Shown: positions 17,356-28,638 of the stretch, one piece after another
How the letters are laid out: each line of letters begins with the position of its first letter
Numbering within the stretch: the stretch's first letter is position 1
Assembly: GCF_012849375.1 (NCBI RefSeq)
Contig: NZ_CP051684.1
Span: forward strand, 3,348,001 to 3,412,000
Length of the DNA stretch: 64,000 bases
Origin: Duganella dendranthematis
GTDB lineage: Bacteria; Pseudomonadota; Gammaproteobacteria; Burkholderiales; Burkholderiaceae_D
Direction: 5' to 3'
Position numbers and translations under genes: made by a program
Notes under the pieces: model-generated
What the model was told of the DNA's origin: nothing
The model's database searches: none
The model's input: only the letters and a program-made list of their open reading frames with translations

Positions 17356-17733
17356 TCAGGTCGCATGGCCTGCGCCCGGCCAGTGCTTCACCAATTCCGG
17401 ATCGGTGCGCATTTCCCACAGCGCCAGCACCGCCACCGCAATGCCCACCACCAGCGCGTTCCACATCAGCTCGCGGTTGTCCGCCAGGCGCAGCACCCAT
17501 GGCGACACCGCCACCCAGATCCCCACCAGCAGATTCAGCACCACCGCCCAGAAGTAGGTCTTGTACAGATCAAACGCCGCCAGCAACGCGATCACCGCGC
17601 CCGAGATAAACGCCGTCCACGCCTGCACGGACGGAATCGGATAGCCAAACACCCAAGGCGTGATGAAAAACCACAGGCCCAGCAGCAGGATCAACTGGTC
17701 TTGCCAGCGTTTGACGGATGGATTGTTTGCCAT
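17356..17733 (-). CDS. SPW repeat integral membrane protein
   Basis: 125 residues from ATG at 17733 (GGGAGG about 5 bases upstream). Two SPW-type repeats are visible, ITPWVFGYPIP and VSPWVLRLADNRELMWN, each with two hydrophobic helices, giving four membrane spans in all. SPW proteins are small inner-membrane proteins of unknown function. It converges with the EAL-HDOD gene and diverges from the ABC ATPase gene; the frame upstream of 17733 is not needed. Confidence 0.85.
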   Translation of the reverse strand: MANNPSVKRWQDQLILLLGLWFFITPWVFGYPIPSVQAWTAFISGAVIALLAAFDLYKTYFWAVVLNLLVGIWVAVSPWVLRLADNRELMWNALVVGIAVAVLALWEMRTDPELVKHWPGAGHAT

Positions 17734-17873
17734 ATTGCCTCCCAGAGTAGTCAGGCCGCCGGATGGCGGCGTCTTACTTAGTCCGCCCGCAGCCGGTAAA
17801 AGTTCATCGCGGCTTGCCAATTTGTCATGGCAACGCTATCCTGCAAGTCAAATTGAACAGCACGGAGGTGACG

Positions 17874-18806
17874 GTGTTATTGAGCGTGGAGCAAATTTCG
17901 AAGTCCTACGGCGCGCGCAAGGCCGTCGATGAGGTGTCGTTCAAGGTGCAGCGCGGCCAGACCGTCGGCCTGATCGGTCCCAACGGCGCCGGCAAGTCGA
18001 CCACGGTTGGCATGATCTGCGGCCTGCTGCGCGCCGACGCCGGCCGCATCGTGCTCGATGGCGACGTCATCGGGCAGGGCGCCAGCGCTGCCAAGCGCAA
18101 GATCGGTTTCGTGCCGCAGGATCTGGCGCTGTATGAGGATTTGTCGGCGCTGGAAAACCTCAAGCTGTTCGGCGCGCTGTACGGGCTGAAGGGCAAGCAG
18201 TTGAAGCAGCGCTGCGATCAGGTGCTGGCGCTGGTCAACCTGGCCGACCGCGCGGCAGACGCGCCCGCTACTTTCTCCGGCGGCATGAAGCGCCGTCTCA
18301 ACATCGCCGCCGCGCTGCTGCACGAGCCGCAGCTGCTGATCCTCGACGAGCCGACCGTCGGCGTCGATCCGCAAAGCCGCAACGCCATCTTTGACACGCT
18401 GGAAGCCTTGCAGGCGCAAGGCCACTCGCTGATCTACACCAGCCACTACATGGAAGAAGTGGAGCGGCTGGCCGACCATATCGTGATTATCGACCACGGC
18501 AAGGTGCTGGCCGATGAAACCCCGGCCGCGCTGTACCACCGCCTGCCGGCACAGGCGGCGCTGGCAGTGGAGCTGGCCAATGAGCCATCGGCGGCGCTGC
18601 TGGCCGGCGTGCAGGCGCTGGACGGCGTGACCACCGTCGAACGCAGCGGCGCCACGTTGAACATCGGCCTGGCGGCAGCGTCACAGGCGGCGCCGGTGCT
18701 GGCCTGGCTGGACGGGCAGGGCCATGCGCTGCTGCATTTTGCCACCGCCCGCACTTCGCTGGAAAACATCTTCCTCAACCTGACCGGCCGCAGCCTGCGC
18801 GACTGA
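17874..18806 (+). CDS. ABC transporter ATP-binding protein
   Basis: About 310 residues. Walker A is GPNGAGKST, the Q-loop VPQDLALYED, the signature TFSGGMKRRLNIA, Walker B LLILDEPTVGVD, and a His switch lies in YTSHYMEE. It is of the DrrA/NatA type (export or drug ABC-2 systems), with a C-terminal domain of ~90 residues. I prefer GTG at 17874, behind GGAGGT; GTG 17868 or TTG 17880 are also possible, and the longer frame from 17763 is unlikely. It forms an exporter with the permease encoded 11 bases downstream. The substrate is unknown. Confidence 0.92.
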   Translation: MLLSVEQISKSYGARKAVDEVSFKVQRGQTVGLIGPNGAGKSTTVGMICGLLRADAGRIVLDGDVIGQGASAAKRKIGFVPQDLALYEDLSALENLKLFGALYGLKGKQLKQRCDQVLALVNLADRAADAPATFSGGMKRRLNIAAALLHEPQLLILDEPTVGVDPQSRNAIFDTLEALQAQGHSLIYTSHYMEEVERLADHIVIIDHGKVLADETPAALYHRLPAQAALAVELANEPSAALLAGVQALDGVTTVERSGATLNIGLAAASQAAPVLAWLDGQGHALLHFATARTSLENIFLNLTGRSLRD

Positions 18807-18817
18807 GAGAACACCAC

Positions 18818-20152
18818 ATGACTGCATTGATAGCCCTGATCCGCAAGGATCTGATTCTCTACCTGAAAGACAAGCGTGCGCTGATGCTGCACCTGCTGAT
18901 GCCGGTGGTGCTGGCGGCGTTCTTCGGTTCGCTGTTCGGAGGCGATGGCGGCGGCGACAGCACCAGCAAGATCGATCTCGGCCTGGTGGTGCAGGACAAG
19001 TCCGAGCAAAGCCAGAAAATCGCCGCCGGCCTGAAGGCGGACAAGGTGCTCAACGTGGTGGAGTTGAGTCAGGATGAGGCGCAGGCTAAGGTTCGCAGCG
19101 GCAAGCTGCCGGTGGCGGTGGTAATCCCGGCCGGCTTTGGCGAGCAGGCGTCGGCGGCGCTGTTCAGCGGCCGCGACAAGCCGCAGCTGCCGCTGTATTA
19201 CGACCCGTCGCAATCGACGGTGCTGGCGATGGTCAAGGGTTTGCTGACGCAGCAGGTGATGCAGGTGACCAGCGCATCCGTCATGAGCGGCAAGAACACC
19301 CAGGCCACCGACAAGTATCTGGCCGAGTTGCCGGCCGCTGCCAGCCGCAGCCCCGAGCAGGCGCAGCTGGGTGATTTTCTCGTCAGCCTGAAGAAGTTCC
19401 AGGACCAGCGCGCCGCGGCACGAGCCGCGCAAACCGCGCCGGCTGCCGCTGGTGACAGCGCTGCTAGCGCCGTAGCGGACGCCGCCGCAGCGCCTGGCGG
19501 TATGACCATGCCGTACACCACGCAAGAAGAAGCGCTGAGCAGCGGCCCCAAGTACAACGGCTACGCGCACTCGTTCGCCGGCATGGGCGTGCAGTTCATC
19601 CTGTTCATGGGGATTAATCTCGGCATCAGCATCCTGCTGGAGCAGCGTCAGGGCATCTGGAGCCGCTTGCTAGCCGCGCCGGTATCGCTGTCGACCATCA
19701 TCCTGGGCCGCGCCGTCGCTGGCGCCATCATCGCTACCGGCCTGATGGTCGCCATGTTCGTGTGCGCGGTACTGATCTTCAAGGTGCAGATCACCAGCGT
19801 GCCCGGCTTCATCGGCATGGCGATTTGCTTCGGCCTGATGACGGCCGCCTTCGGACTGCTGATCGCCGCCTTCGGCAAGACGCCGGAAGCGGCGCGCGGC
19901 ATCGCCACCTTTGCCACGCTGATCCTGGTGATGCTGGGCGGCGCCTGGGTGCCGTCGTTCGTGTTCCCGCAATGGATGCAGACCGCCACCTTGGTGGTGC
20001 CGACCCGCTGGGCGGTGGATGGCCTGGACGCCGTCACCTGGCGCGGCCTGGGGCTGGACGGCGCCGCGCCGGCGATGGCGGTGCAGCTGGGCTTTGCCGC
20101 CGTGTTCGGCGCGCTGGCGGTGTGGAAATTCCTGAAAGACCAGCGCCGCTAG
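18818..20152 (+). CDS. ABC-2 type transporter permease
   Basis: 444 residues. A single N-terminal helix (LMLHLLMPVVLAAFFGSLFG) is followed by a large extracytoplasmic domain (about residues 45-240) with an Ala-rich stretch, then five membrane helices in the C-terminal half (FILFMGINLGISILLEQ, LGRAVAGAIIATGLMVAMF and later), and the usual FATLILVMLGGAWVP segment before the last helix. This is the ABC-2 half-exporter type of YhhJ/LinK-like permeases. It works with the preceding ATPase, probably as a homodimer. It converges with metH across a short stem-loop. Confidence 0.9.
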   Translation: MTALIALIRKDLILYLKDKRALMLHLLMPVVLAAFFGSLFGGDGGGDSTSKIDLGLVVQDKSEQSQKIAAGLKADKVLNVVELSQDEAQAKVRSGKLPVAVVIPAGFGEQASAALFSGRDKPQLPLYYDPSQSTVLAMVKGLLTQQVMQVTSASVMSGKNTQATDKYLAELPAAASRSPEQAQLGDFLVSLKKFQDQRAAARAAQTAPAAAGDSAASAVADAAAAPGGMTMPYTTQEEALSSGPKYNGYAHSFAGMGVQFILFMGINLGISILLEQRQGIWSRLLAAPVSLSTIILGRAVAGAIIATGLMVAMFVCAVLIFKVQITSVPGFIGMAICFGLMTAAFGLLIAAFGKTPEAARGIATFATLILVMLGGAWVPSFVFPQWMQTATLVVPTRWAVDGLDAVTWRGLGLDGAAPAMAVQLGFAAVFGALAVWKFLKDQRR

Positions 20153-20159
20153 TGCCCGT

Positions 20160-20181
20160 CATTCCGGCTGATGCCGGAATG
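20160..20181. terminator. Stem-loop between converging genes
   Basis: A perfect 9-base stem, CATTCCGGC and GCCGGAATG, with a TGAT loop lies between the permease stop and the metH stop. No T-run follows on either strand, so it may be a weak bidirectional terminator or an mRNA 3'-end stabiliser. Confidence 0.45.
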
Positions 20182-20192
20182 ATGGTTGACGG

Positions 20193-23981
<3,789 letters not shown>

Positions 23982-24193
23982 TTAATATCTCTAAGGTCGT
24001 GGGGAGGCGCGCCGGAAGGCTGAGGGCGGTCTAAGATTATACGGCATCCCTGAATATGCTTCAGCCAACAGCGGCATCGCCGCAACAATCTGCTGTTTCG
24101 TCTATCTGATTCACCTCAACAGTGGCTCTCCGCAGGCAGCGCACCATCCAACAGTGTGCGCCAAATCGCGCTCTATACTGAGACGGAGCGGCC

Positions 24194-24466
24194 ATGAAAT
24201 TTGTATGGGACGAACGCAAGAACCAAAGCAACATTAAGAAGCATGGTGTGAGCTTTGATGAGGCAAAAGAGGTATTTGATGGCCTTCCGGTAGTTTATTT
24301 CGACGTTGAGGGGCCATTGGGGGAAGATCGCTATGTAGCCATTGGCTTTTTAGGTTCGCGATTGCTGGCGGTGGTATTTGTAAATCGGGAAGCTGACACG
24401 ACGAGAATTATCTCGGTCCGCAAAGCGTCAAAGTCTGAGGAGAAGCGATATGGACGAGGATATTGA
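24194..24466 (+). CDS. brnT: BrnT family toxin
   Basis: 90 residues. BrnT is a ribonuclease toxin with a RelE-like fold. The family N-terminus is clear (MKFVWDERKNQSNIKKHGVS, then FDEAKEVFDG), as are GEDRYVAIGFLGSRLLAVVF and the C-terminal IISVRKASKSEEKRY. Its base composition is markedly more AT-rich than the neighbours, which suggests recent transfer. The last 17 bases overlap the brnA start, the standard toxin-then-antitoxin order of this type II system. Confidence 0.92.
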   Translation: MKFVWDERKNQSNIKKHGVSFDEAKEVFDGLPVVYFDVEGPLGEDRYVAIGFLGSRLLAVVFVNREADTTRIISVRKASKSEEKRYGRGY

Positions 24467-24677
24467 TTTGAGTGATATTCCTGAACTGGGTGAAGAATTC
24501 TTTGCGAAGGCACGAAGACTTGGACCATTGGTTGAAAAGAACAGTGTGGTTGTTGATAGCGATATCTACGAATGGTTTAGGTCCACCCTTCCTGAGCCAG
24601 AGCGTTCGAAGCGGATTAGTCAGGTGTTGCGCATCTATATGCAGCGCTATCAGGCGAGACTAGCGGCACTTGGCTAA
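24450..24677 (+). CDS. brnA: BrnA-like antitoxin
   Basis: 75 residues, starting inside brnT (17-base overlap). The N-terminus is acidic (MDEDIDLSDIPELGEEFFAK) and the C-terminus looks like a ribbon-helix-helix/tetramer region (YEWFRSTLPEPERSKRISQV). BrnA binds BrnT and represses the operon promoter as a complex. The last 18 bases run into the 3' end of the converging isomerase gene, so the cassette seems to have landed directly against it. Confidence 0.85.
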   Translation: MDEDIDLSDIPELGEEFFAKARRLGPLVEKNSVVVDSDIYEWFRSTLPEPERSKRISQVLRIYMQRYQARLAALG

Positions 24678-25250
24678 GGCTAGCGCGTCGGCCAGGCGGT
24701 CGTTGCCCCAGTACATTTCGGTGCCGACGAAGAAGGTGGGGGCGCCGAACAGGTGCAGGGCCTGGGCTTCGTCGTTGCGGGCGCGCAGGCGGGCTTTGTT
24801 GTCGTCGGACTGGGCGGCGGTCAGCAAGGCTGCGGCGTCGAGGCCGATGCCGGTGAGGATGGCGGCGATCACCTCCGGGTTGCCGATGTCTTCGTCATGC
24901 TCAAAATTGGCCAGCATGACGCGCGCGCAAAATTCCGCCATCCACGGCTGATGCTCGCCCAGCAACGCCACGCGCGCCGCCAGCAGCGAGCGGCGTGGAA
25001 ACTCGGACGGCTGGCGCCACGGCAGCCCATACTTGGCGCATTCGCGCGGCATGTCCTTCCACACGTAATCGCCCTTGTCCTTTTGCAGCACAAACGGCGA
25101 GTTGTCCCAGCCCTGCGCCTGGAAGATCGGCCCCAGCAGGAACGGCTTCCATTGCACGATCACGTCTTTTTGCCGCGCCAGTCGCAGCACGCTGAGGTAG
25201 CTGTAATTGCTGGCAAAATCGAACCAGCAGGTGATTTCAGATGCGGACAT
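24660..25250 (-). CDS. 2-hydroxychromene-2-carboxylate isomerase family (DsbA-like fold)
   Basis: 196 residues. A thioredoxin/DsbA-fold GST-kappa type protein: the N-terminal WFDFASNYSYLSVLRLARQ holds the catalytic Ser position (in place of the DsbA CxxC), with KPFLLGPIFQAQGWDNSP and the cis-Pro loop FGAPTFFVGTEMYWGNDR. Such isomerases act with glutathione on aromatic-degradation intermediates, but there are no aromatic-catabolic genes nearby, so the real substrate is uncertain. It has no export signal. Confidence 0.88.
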   Translation of the reverse strand: MSASEITCWFDFASNYSYLSVLRLARQKDVIVQWKPFLLGPIFQAQGWDNSPFVLQKDKGDYVWKDMPRECAKYGLPWRQPSEFPRRSLLAARVALLGEHQPWMAEFCARVMLANFEHDEDIGNPEVIAAILTGIGLDAAALLTAAQSDDNKARLRARNDEAQALHLFGAPTFFVGTEMYWGNDRLADALALAKCR

Positions 25251-25297
25251 AGCAGTCTCCTTTATACTTCCTGATTTGCACAGTTTAGGAAGTGTAG

Positions 25298-25756
25298 ATG
25301 AATATCACTTTGACCATGCGATTGCTGTGCGCCGTCGGCGCGCTGGGGCTGGCGCTGAATGCGCAAGCGGATAGTCTGGCGTCGTCGGCGTCGAGCGCGA
25401 GTTCGGCCTCCAGCGGCAGCGTGTCCGATTCGCTGGCCGGTTCCAGCAACAGCTCGAACAACAAAGGCCACCGGACGGCGGACGCCGATTACCGCATTAT
25501 CGAAATCGCCGCCACGCCCGGCCGCGCCGAGCGCACCCGCGTCACGCTGCAGGCCGACGATCCCGACCAGCGCATCGTACTCGACTTGCCGCACACCACC
25601 TTCGACAAGCAGCAGCTGGCCGTCGGCGATACGATGTATGCGCATAACCGCGTGTACGGCATCGAATTCGGCCGCGCCGATAATCGCCAGCCGTTCTATC
25701 TGGTGCTGGCCGATGAGTGGTATGGCGAACTGGCGTCGCGTCCGCTGAGCCTTTGA
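25298..25756 (+). CDS. Secreted hypothetical protein with Ser/Ala repeat
   Basis: 152 residues. A signal peptide (MRLLCAVGALGLALNAQADS) is followed by a low-complexity stretch (SASSASSASSGSVSDS, about residues 29-50) and a beta-rich C-terminal domain (YRIIEIAATPGRAERTRVTL; YGIEFGRADNRQPFYLVLA). I do not recognise the family; it occurs next to DUF2145 genes here and overlaps the next gene by 4 bases (TTGA), so the two are probably made together. Confidence 0.75.
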   Translation: MNITLTMRLLCAVGALGLALNAQADSLASSASSASSASSGSVSDSLAGSSNSSNNKGHRTADADYRIIEIAATPGRAERTRVTLQADDPDQRIVLDLPHTTFDKQQLAVGDTMYAHNRVYGIEFGRADNRQPFYLVLADEWYGELASRPLSL

Positions 25757-26658
25757 GACTCGTCCGCACGCTGGCGCTGGGCCTGTTGATGGCCGCCGCC
25801 ACGGCTGGTCAGGCGCAGGCTTCGTCCGGCCGCTTCTGCGACCGTTCGCATGAGCTGAGCGCGGCCGAGCAGGACCGCCTGCTGCGCTTCGCCGCCGTGC
25901 TGCGCGACGAGCTGGCCGCCACCGACAACGGCGTGGCGCTGGTCAGCCGTTCCGGCCTCGACCTGTCGCGCTTTCACATCCGCTATTCGCATGGCGCGGT
26001 GGCCTGGCGTTCGGAGCAGGGCGCGTGGTCGGCGCGCCAGCTGTATTACGCCTGCGATGAGGGCCGTCCGCGCATCTACGATCAGGGCCTGGCCGGCTTC
26101 GCTATGGGCACCGACGATCCGCAACTGGGCTATGTCAGCATTGTGCGCCTGCCGCCGCAGGCGGTACTCGCGCTGAGGCCGGCCTTGCTAGATACCTCGC
26201 GTGCCTTGCACCTGCTCTTCGCGCAGTACAGCGCCAACGCCTACGCTTACGGCCTGCAATACCAGAACTGCAATCAATGGCTGATCGAAATGCTGGCCGC
26301 CGGCTGGGGCGATCTGCCGGATGGCGACGATTTACGCGAACGCGCGCAGCAGTGGTTGCGTGAGCAGAACTATGCGCCGCAGCCGGTCGAGGTCGGCTCA
26401 CGCTGGCTGATGCTGGCGTCGTATTTCGTGCCGCTGCTGCATCTGGACGATCACCCGGATGAAGACCGCGCCGCGCTTCAGCTGCATATCAGCCTGCCCA
26501 GCACGGTGGAGACGTTTGCGCGCGACCGCTTTCCGCAAAGCGAACGCGTGGAGATCTGCCATGACGACAAGCAGATCGTCATCCATCGCGGCTGGACGCC
26601 AATCGCCGATGGCTGCAAGGCCGGCGACGGCGACCGCGTTGTATCGCTCACTGACTGA
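25753..26658 (+). CDS. DUF2145 family secreted protein
   Basis: 301 residues from TTG at 25753, which overlaps the previous stop; this gives a clean signal peptide (MRLVRTLALGLLMAAATAG, QAQA). The next upstream start, GTG at 25717, would put extra residues before it. The mature part holds the family's FCDRSHELSAAEQDRLLRFA, RYSHGAVAWRS and YQNCNQWLIEMLA with conserved Cys, His and Asn, reminiscent of a papain-like fold. The function is unknown. Its 3' end overlaps the converging methyltransferase gene by 11 bases. Confidence 0.8.
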   Translation: MRLVRTLALGLLMAAATAGQAQASSGRFCDRSHELSAAEQDRLLRFAAVLRDELAATDNGVALVSRSGLDLSRFHIRYSHGAVAWRSEQGAWSARQLYYACDEGRPRIYDQGLAGFAMGTDDPQLGYVSIVRLPPQAVLALRPALLDTSRALHLLFAQYSANAYAYGLQYQNCNQWLIEMLAAGWGDLPDGDDLRERAQQWLREQNYAPQPVEVGSRWLMLASYFVPLLHLDDHPDEDRAALQLHISLPSTVETFARDRFPQSERVEICHDDKQIVIHRGWTPIADGCKAGDGDRVVSLTD

Positions 26659-27328
26659 AGCGTCGTCGCCACACCACACTGCTTACATGCCGGCCGGGGA
26701 ACGCCGATGCGCGGATGTAGCAATCATCAATAAACCACGCTGTCACATGGATGAAGCCACGCGCTTCCAGAAAGCGGCGAATCGCCTGCCGCGTCGGCTG
26801 GTGATTGTGTTCGACGGTAATGACGTTGAACGTGTGGCTATCGAATGGGAAACTCTTCAGCAATAACAGCTCAGTGCCCTCGGTGTCCAGACTCCAGTAG
26901 TCGATCACTGGCGGCGCCTTGGCCAGTGCCAGCGCGGTGGCGAGCGTCATGGTGCGCTTGCTGACGAGGGGCGGCAAACCGTCGGCGTCCAGTGGCAGGC
27001 GCTGGGTTCTGACGGCGTATGCCAGTTGTTCCGGACCGAATTCATTGAACAGGCCGCCCAAGGTGCCGGCCGCTTCGAGGAAGGGCAGGTCGGTCTCGCG
27101 GTCGTACAGGCAGGCATGCAGGCACATGCAGCGGCGCGTATGGATCAGCTTTTGGTAAAACCCGTCGTTGGGCTCGACGCACAGGCCGCGCCAGCCGAAT
27201 TCGCGCTCCAGCAAGACTGTGTTGCTGCTGCGGATGCCATCAGCGGCGCCGGTGTCAAGGAAGAATCCGTCGCGCTGGCCGTTGAGTAATTGCAGCACCA
27301 GGCGGTCCTGGCCGAACTGGGACGACAT
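26648..27328 (-). CDS. FkbM family SAM-dependent methyltransferase
   Basis: 226 residues from ATG at 27328; the open frame beyond it runs antisense-like into the oxygenase gene. The SAM site FLDTGAADGIRSSNTVLLE and the following GLCVEPNDGFYQKLI, plus DYWSLDTEGTELLLLKSFPF, fit the FkbM family of O-methyltransferases that act on sugars, polyketides and peptides. It lies 11 bases after the 2-oxoglutarate oxygenase gene and is the last gene of a three-gene operon headed by the Thr/Asp-repeat protein, so it probably modifies that protein or a product made with it. Confidence 0.85.
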   Translation of the reverse strand: MSSQFGQDRLVLQLLNGQRDGFFLDTGAADGIRSSNTVLLEREFGWRGLCVEPNDGFYQKLIHTRRCMCLHACLYDRETDLPFLEAAGTLGGLFNEFGPEQLAYAVRTQRLPLDADGLPPLVSKRTMTLATALALAKAPPVIDYWSLDTEGTELLLLKSFPFDSHTFNVITVEHNHQPTRQAIRRFLEARGFIHVTAWFIDDCYIRASAFPGRHVSSVVWRRRFSQ

Positions 27329-27339
27329 AGGCGCACCTG

Positions 27340-28638
27340 TCAGCGATGGCGGCCGAAGGCGGGGGAGCGCCATGCGCTGTTGTGCCGGCCCCAGCGCGTT
27401 TCCAGGTCGGGGCGGCTGCTGAGGCTGCGGTGCAGTTGATCGTGTTCCCGCTGGCCATACAGCATCGTGACATTGATGCGGTGATGTTCGAATCCCGGTT
27501 TGAAATGTACTTCGTGGGTGCCGTGGAACAGGTCGGAATTGAACAGCACGCAGCGATTGCGGCGATACGGAATGTAGGTCGCCCGCGCCCGGTTCTCGCG
27601 CAGGAAGGCTTTGATGATGTCGGTGCGGCCGTTGTAGGTGTGGAAGTCCCACGCTAGCGGCGCGTCAACGTCGTAGACCTTCATGCCGCCGGTGTCGGGG
27701 GACAGGTTGCAGTCGTCAGGCGTCAGCCAGAAATTGACGTTGACGGCGGCGAAGTCGGCGTGCAGGTTCACGTCGGCCGGCAGGTCTTCGGCATTCTTGA
27801 AGCCCCAGATTTGGCGCAGCGGGTAGCGCGATGTAATGACACGCGGCAGTGCCGCCTGCAACTCCTCGGCGACCTGTAGCAGCAGCGGGCAATTAAAGCC
27901 GTCCTGGAAAAATGCGCCGAAGCGGCCGAAGGCGTAGCGGATGCCGGTCCACACCGTTGCTTGCATGGCGAAGCGGTGCAAGCCTTCCAGTGCTGGCGGC
28001 GTTAAAAAATCGTCGATGACCACCAGGCCCTCGCCATGTTCGAGAAAGCGCGCTTCGATGTCGCGCGGATTCCAGCTGGGCGATAGTGCGCGCTCCACAC
28101 GGCCCACTTCCGGCACGTGGACGATGCGGTTGTAGGTGTTGCCGATCAGTGCGCGTTCGGCGTCGCTCATTTCTTTGCGTGCTTCCGTTTGGCCGGCGGC
28201 CGCCATGCGGTCGGCGAGGTGGCGGTAGATGTTGATGGTGGCGTCGAATGTGGCGTCCAACAGCCCCAGTTGGCGCAGATAGCCGAACTGGCCGGCGTCG
28301 TGGCGCAGCTTGCTGACGGTGAGGATGTCGCGCGGGACGCGGGGCAGGGCTTGCCCGGCAGAGCGGCGCTCGGGATGCCATGGGCTGCGCCAGCGGTAGG
28401 CCAGCAGCTTGCCTAGCTCGCCCATCAAGATGAAGTCGCCTTGTTGCATCGCGCGCTCCAGCGCGGACTGGGCCCAGTGGTAGGCGGAATCGCCGGCGGC
28501 CATTTCCTGTTGCCAGAGCGCTTGTGCGGCGTTGATCTCGCCGTTGCTTAGTAACGTGAGCAGCCGACGGCGTCGGGCCGCCGGCAAGGCGTTGTCGGCC
28601 GGCGTGGCAGCGGCGGGGAGCAGGTCGGCCAGGCTCAT
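27340..28638 (-). CDS. 2-oxoglutarate/Fe(II)-dependent oxygenase with N-terminal helical domain
   Basis: 432 residues from ATG at 28638, overlapping the previous gene's stop as ATGA. The C-terminal half is a jelly-roll oxygenase: iron ligands HADF (His293, Asp295), a distal His in FHGTH (about residue 372) and the 2-oxoglutarate-binding Arg in HHRINV. GEGLVVIDDFLTPPALEGL opens the domain, as in prolyl-hydroxylase-like enzymes. The first ~150 residues are helical and TPR-like, perhaps for partner binding. It probably hydroxylates a peptide or small molecule; the adjacent Thr/Asp-repeat protein is the obvious candidate. Confidence 0.8.
   Translation of the reverse strand: MSLADLLPAAATPADNALPAARRRRLLTLLSNGEINAAQALWQQEMAAGDSAYHWAQSALERAMQQGDFILMGELGKLLAYRWRSPWHPERRSAGQALPRVPRDILTVSKLRHDAGQFGYLRQLGLLDATFDATINIYRHLADRMAAAGQTEARKEMSDAERALIGNTYNRIVHVPEVGRVERALSPSWNPRDIEARFLEHGEGLVVIDDFLTPPALEGLHRFAMQATVWTGIRYAFGRFGAFFQDGFNCPLLLQVAEELQAALPRVITSRYPLRQIWGFKNAEDLPADVNLHADFAAVNVNFWLTPDDCNLSPDTGGMKVYDVDAPLAWDFHTYNGRTDIIKAFLRENRARATYIPYRRNRCVLFNSDLFHGTHEVHFKPGFEHHRINVTMLYGQREHDQLHRSLSSRPDLETRWGRHNSAWRSPAFGRHR

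Noticed and set aside
23982..24193. Cobalamin riboswitch upstream of metH
   Set aside because: No B12-box-like sequence or conserved core was seen by eye in the 212 bases; a covariance-model search would settle it.
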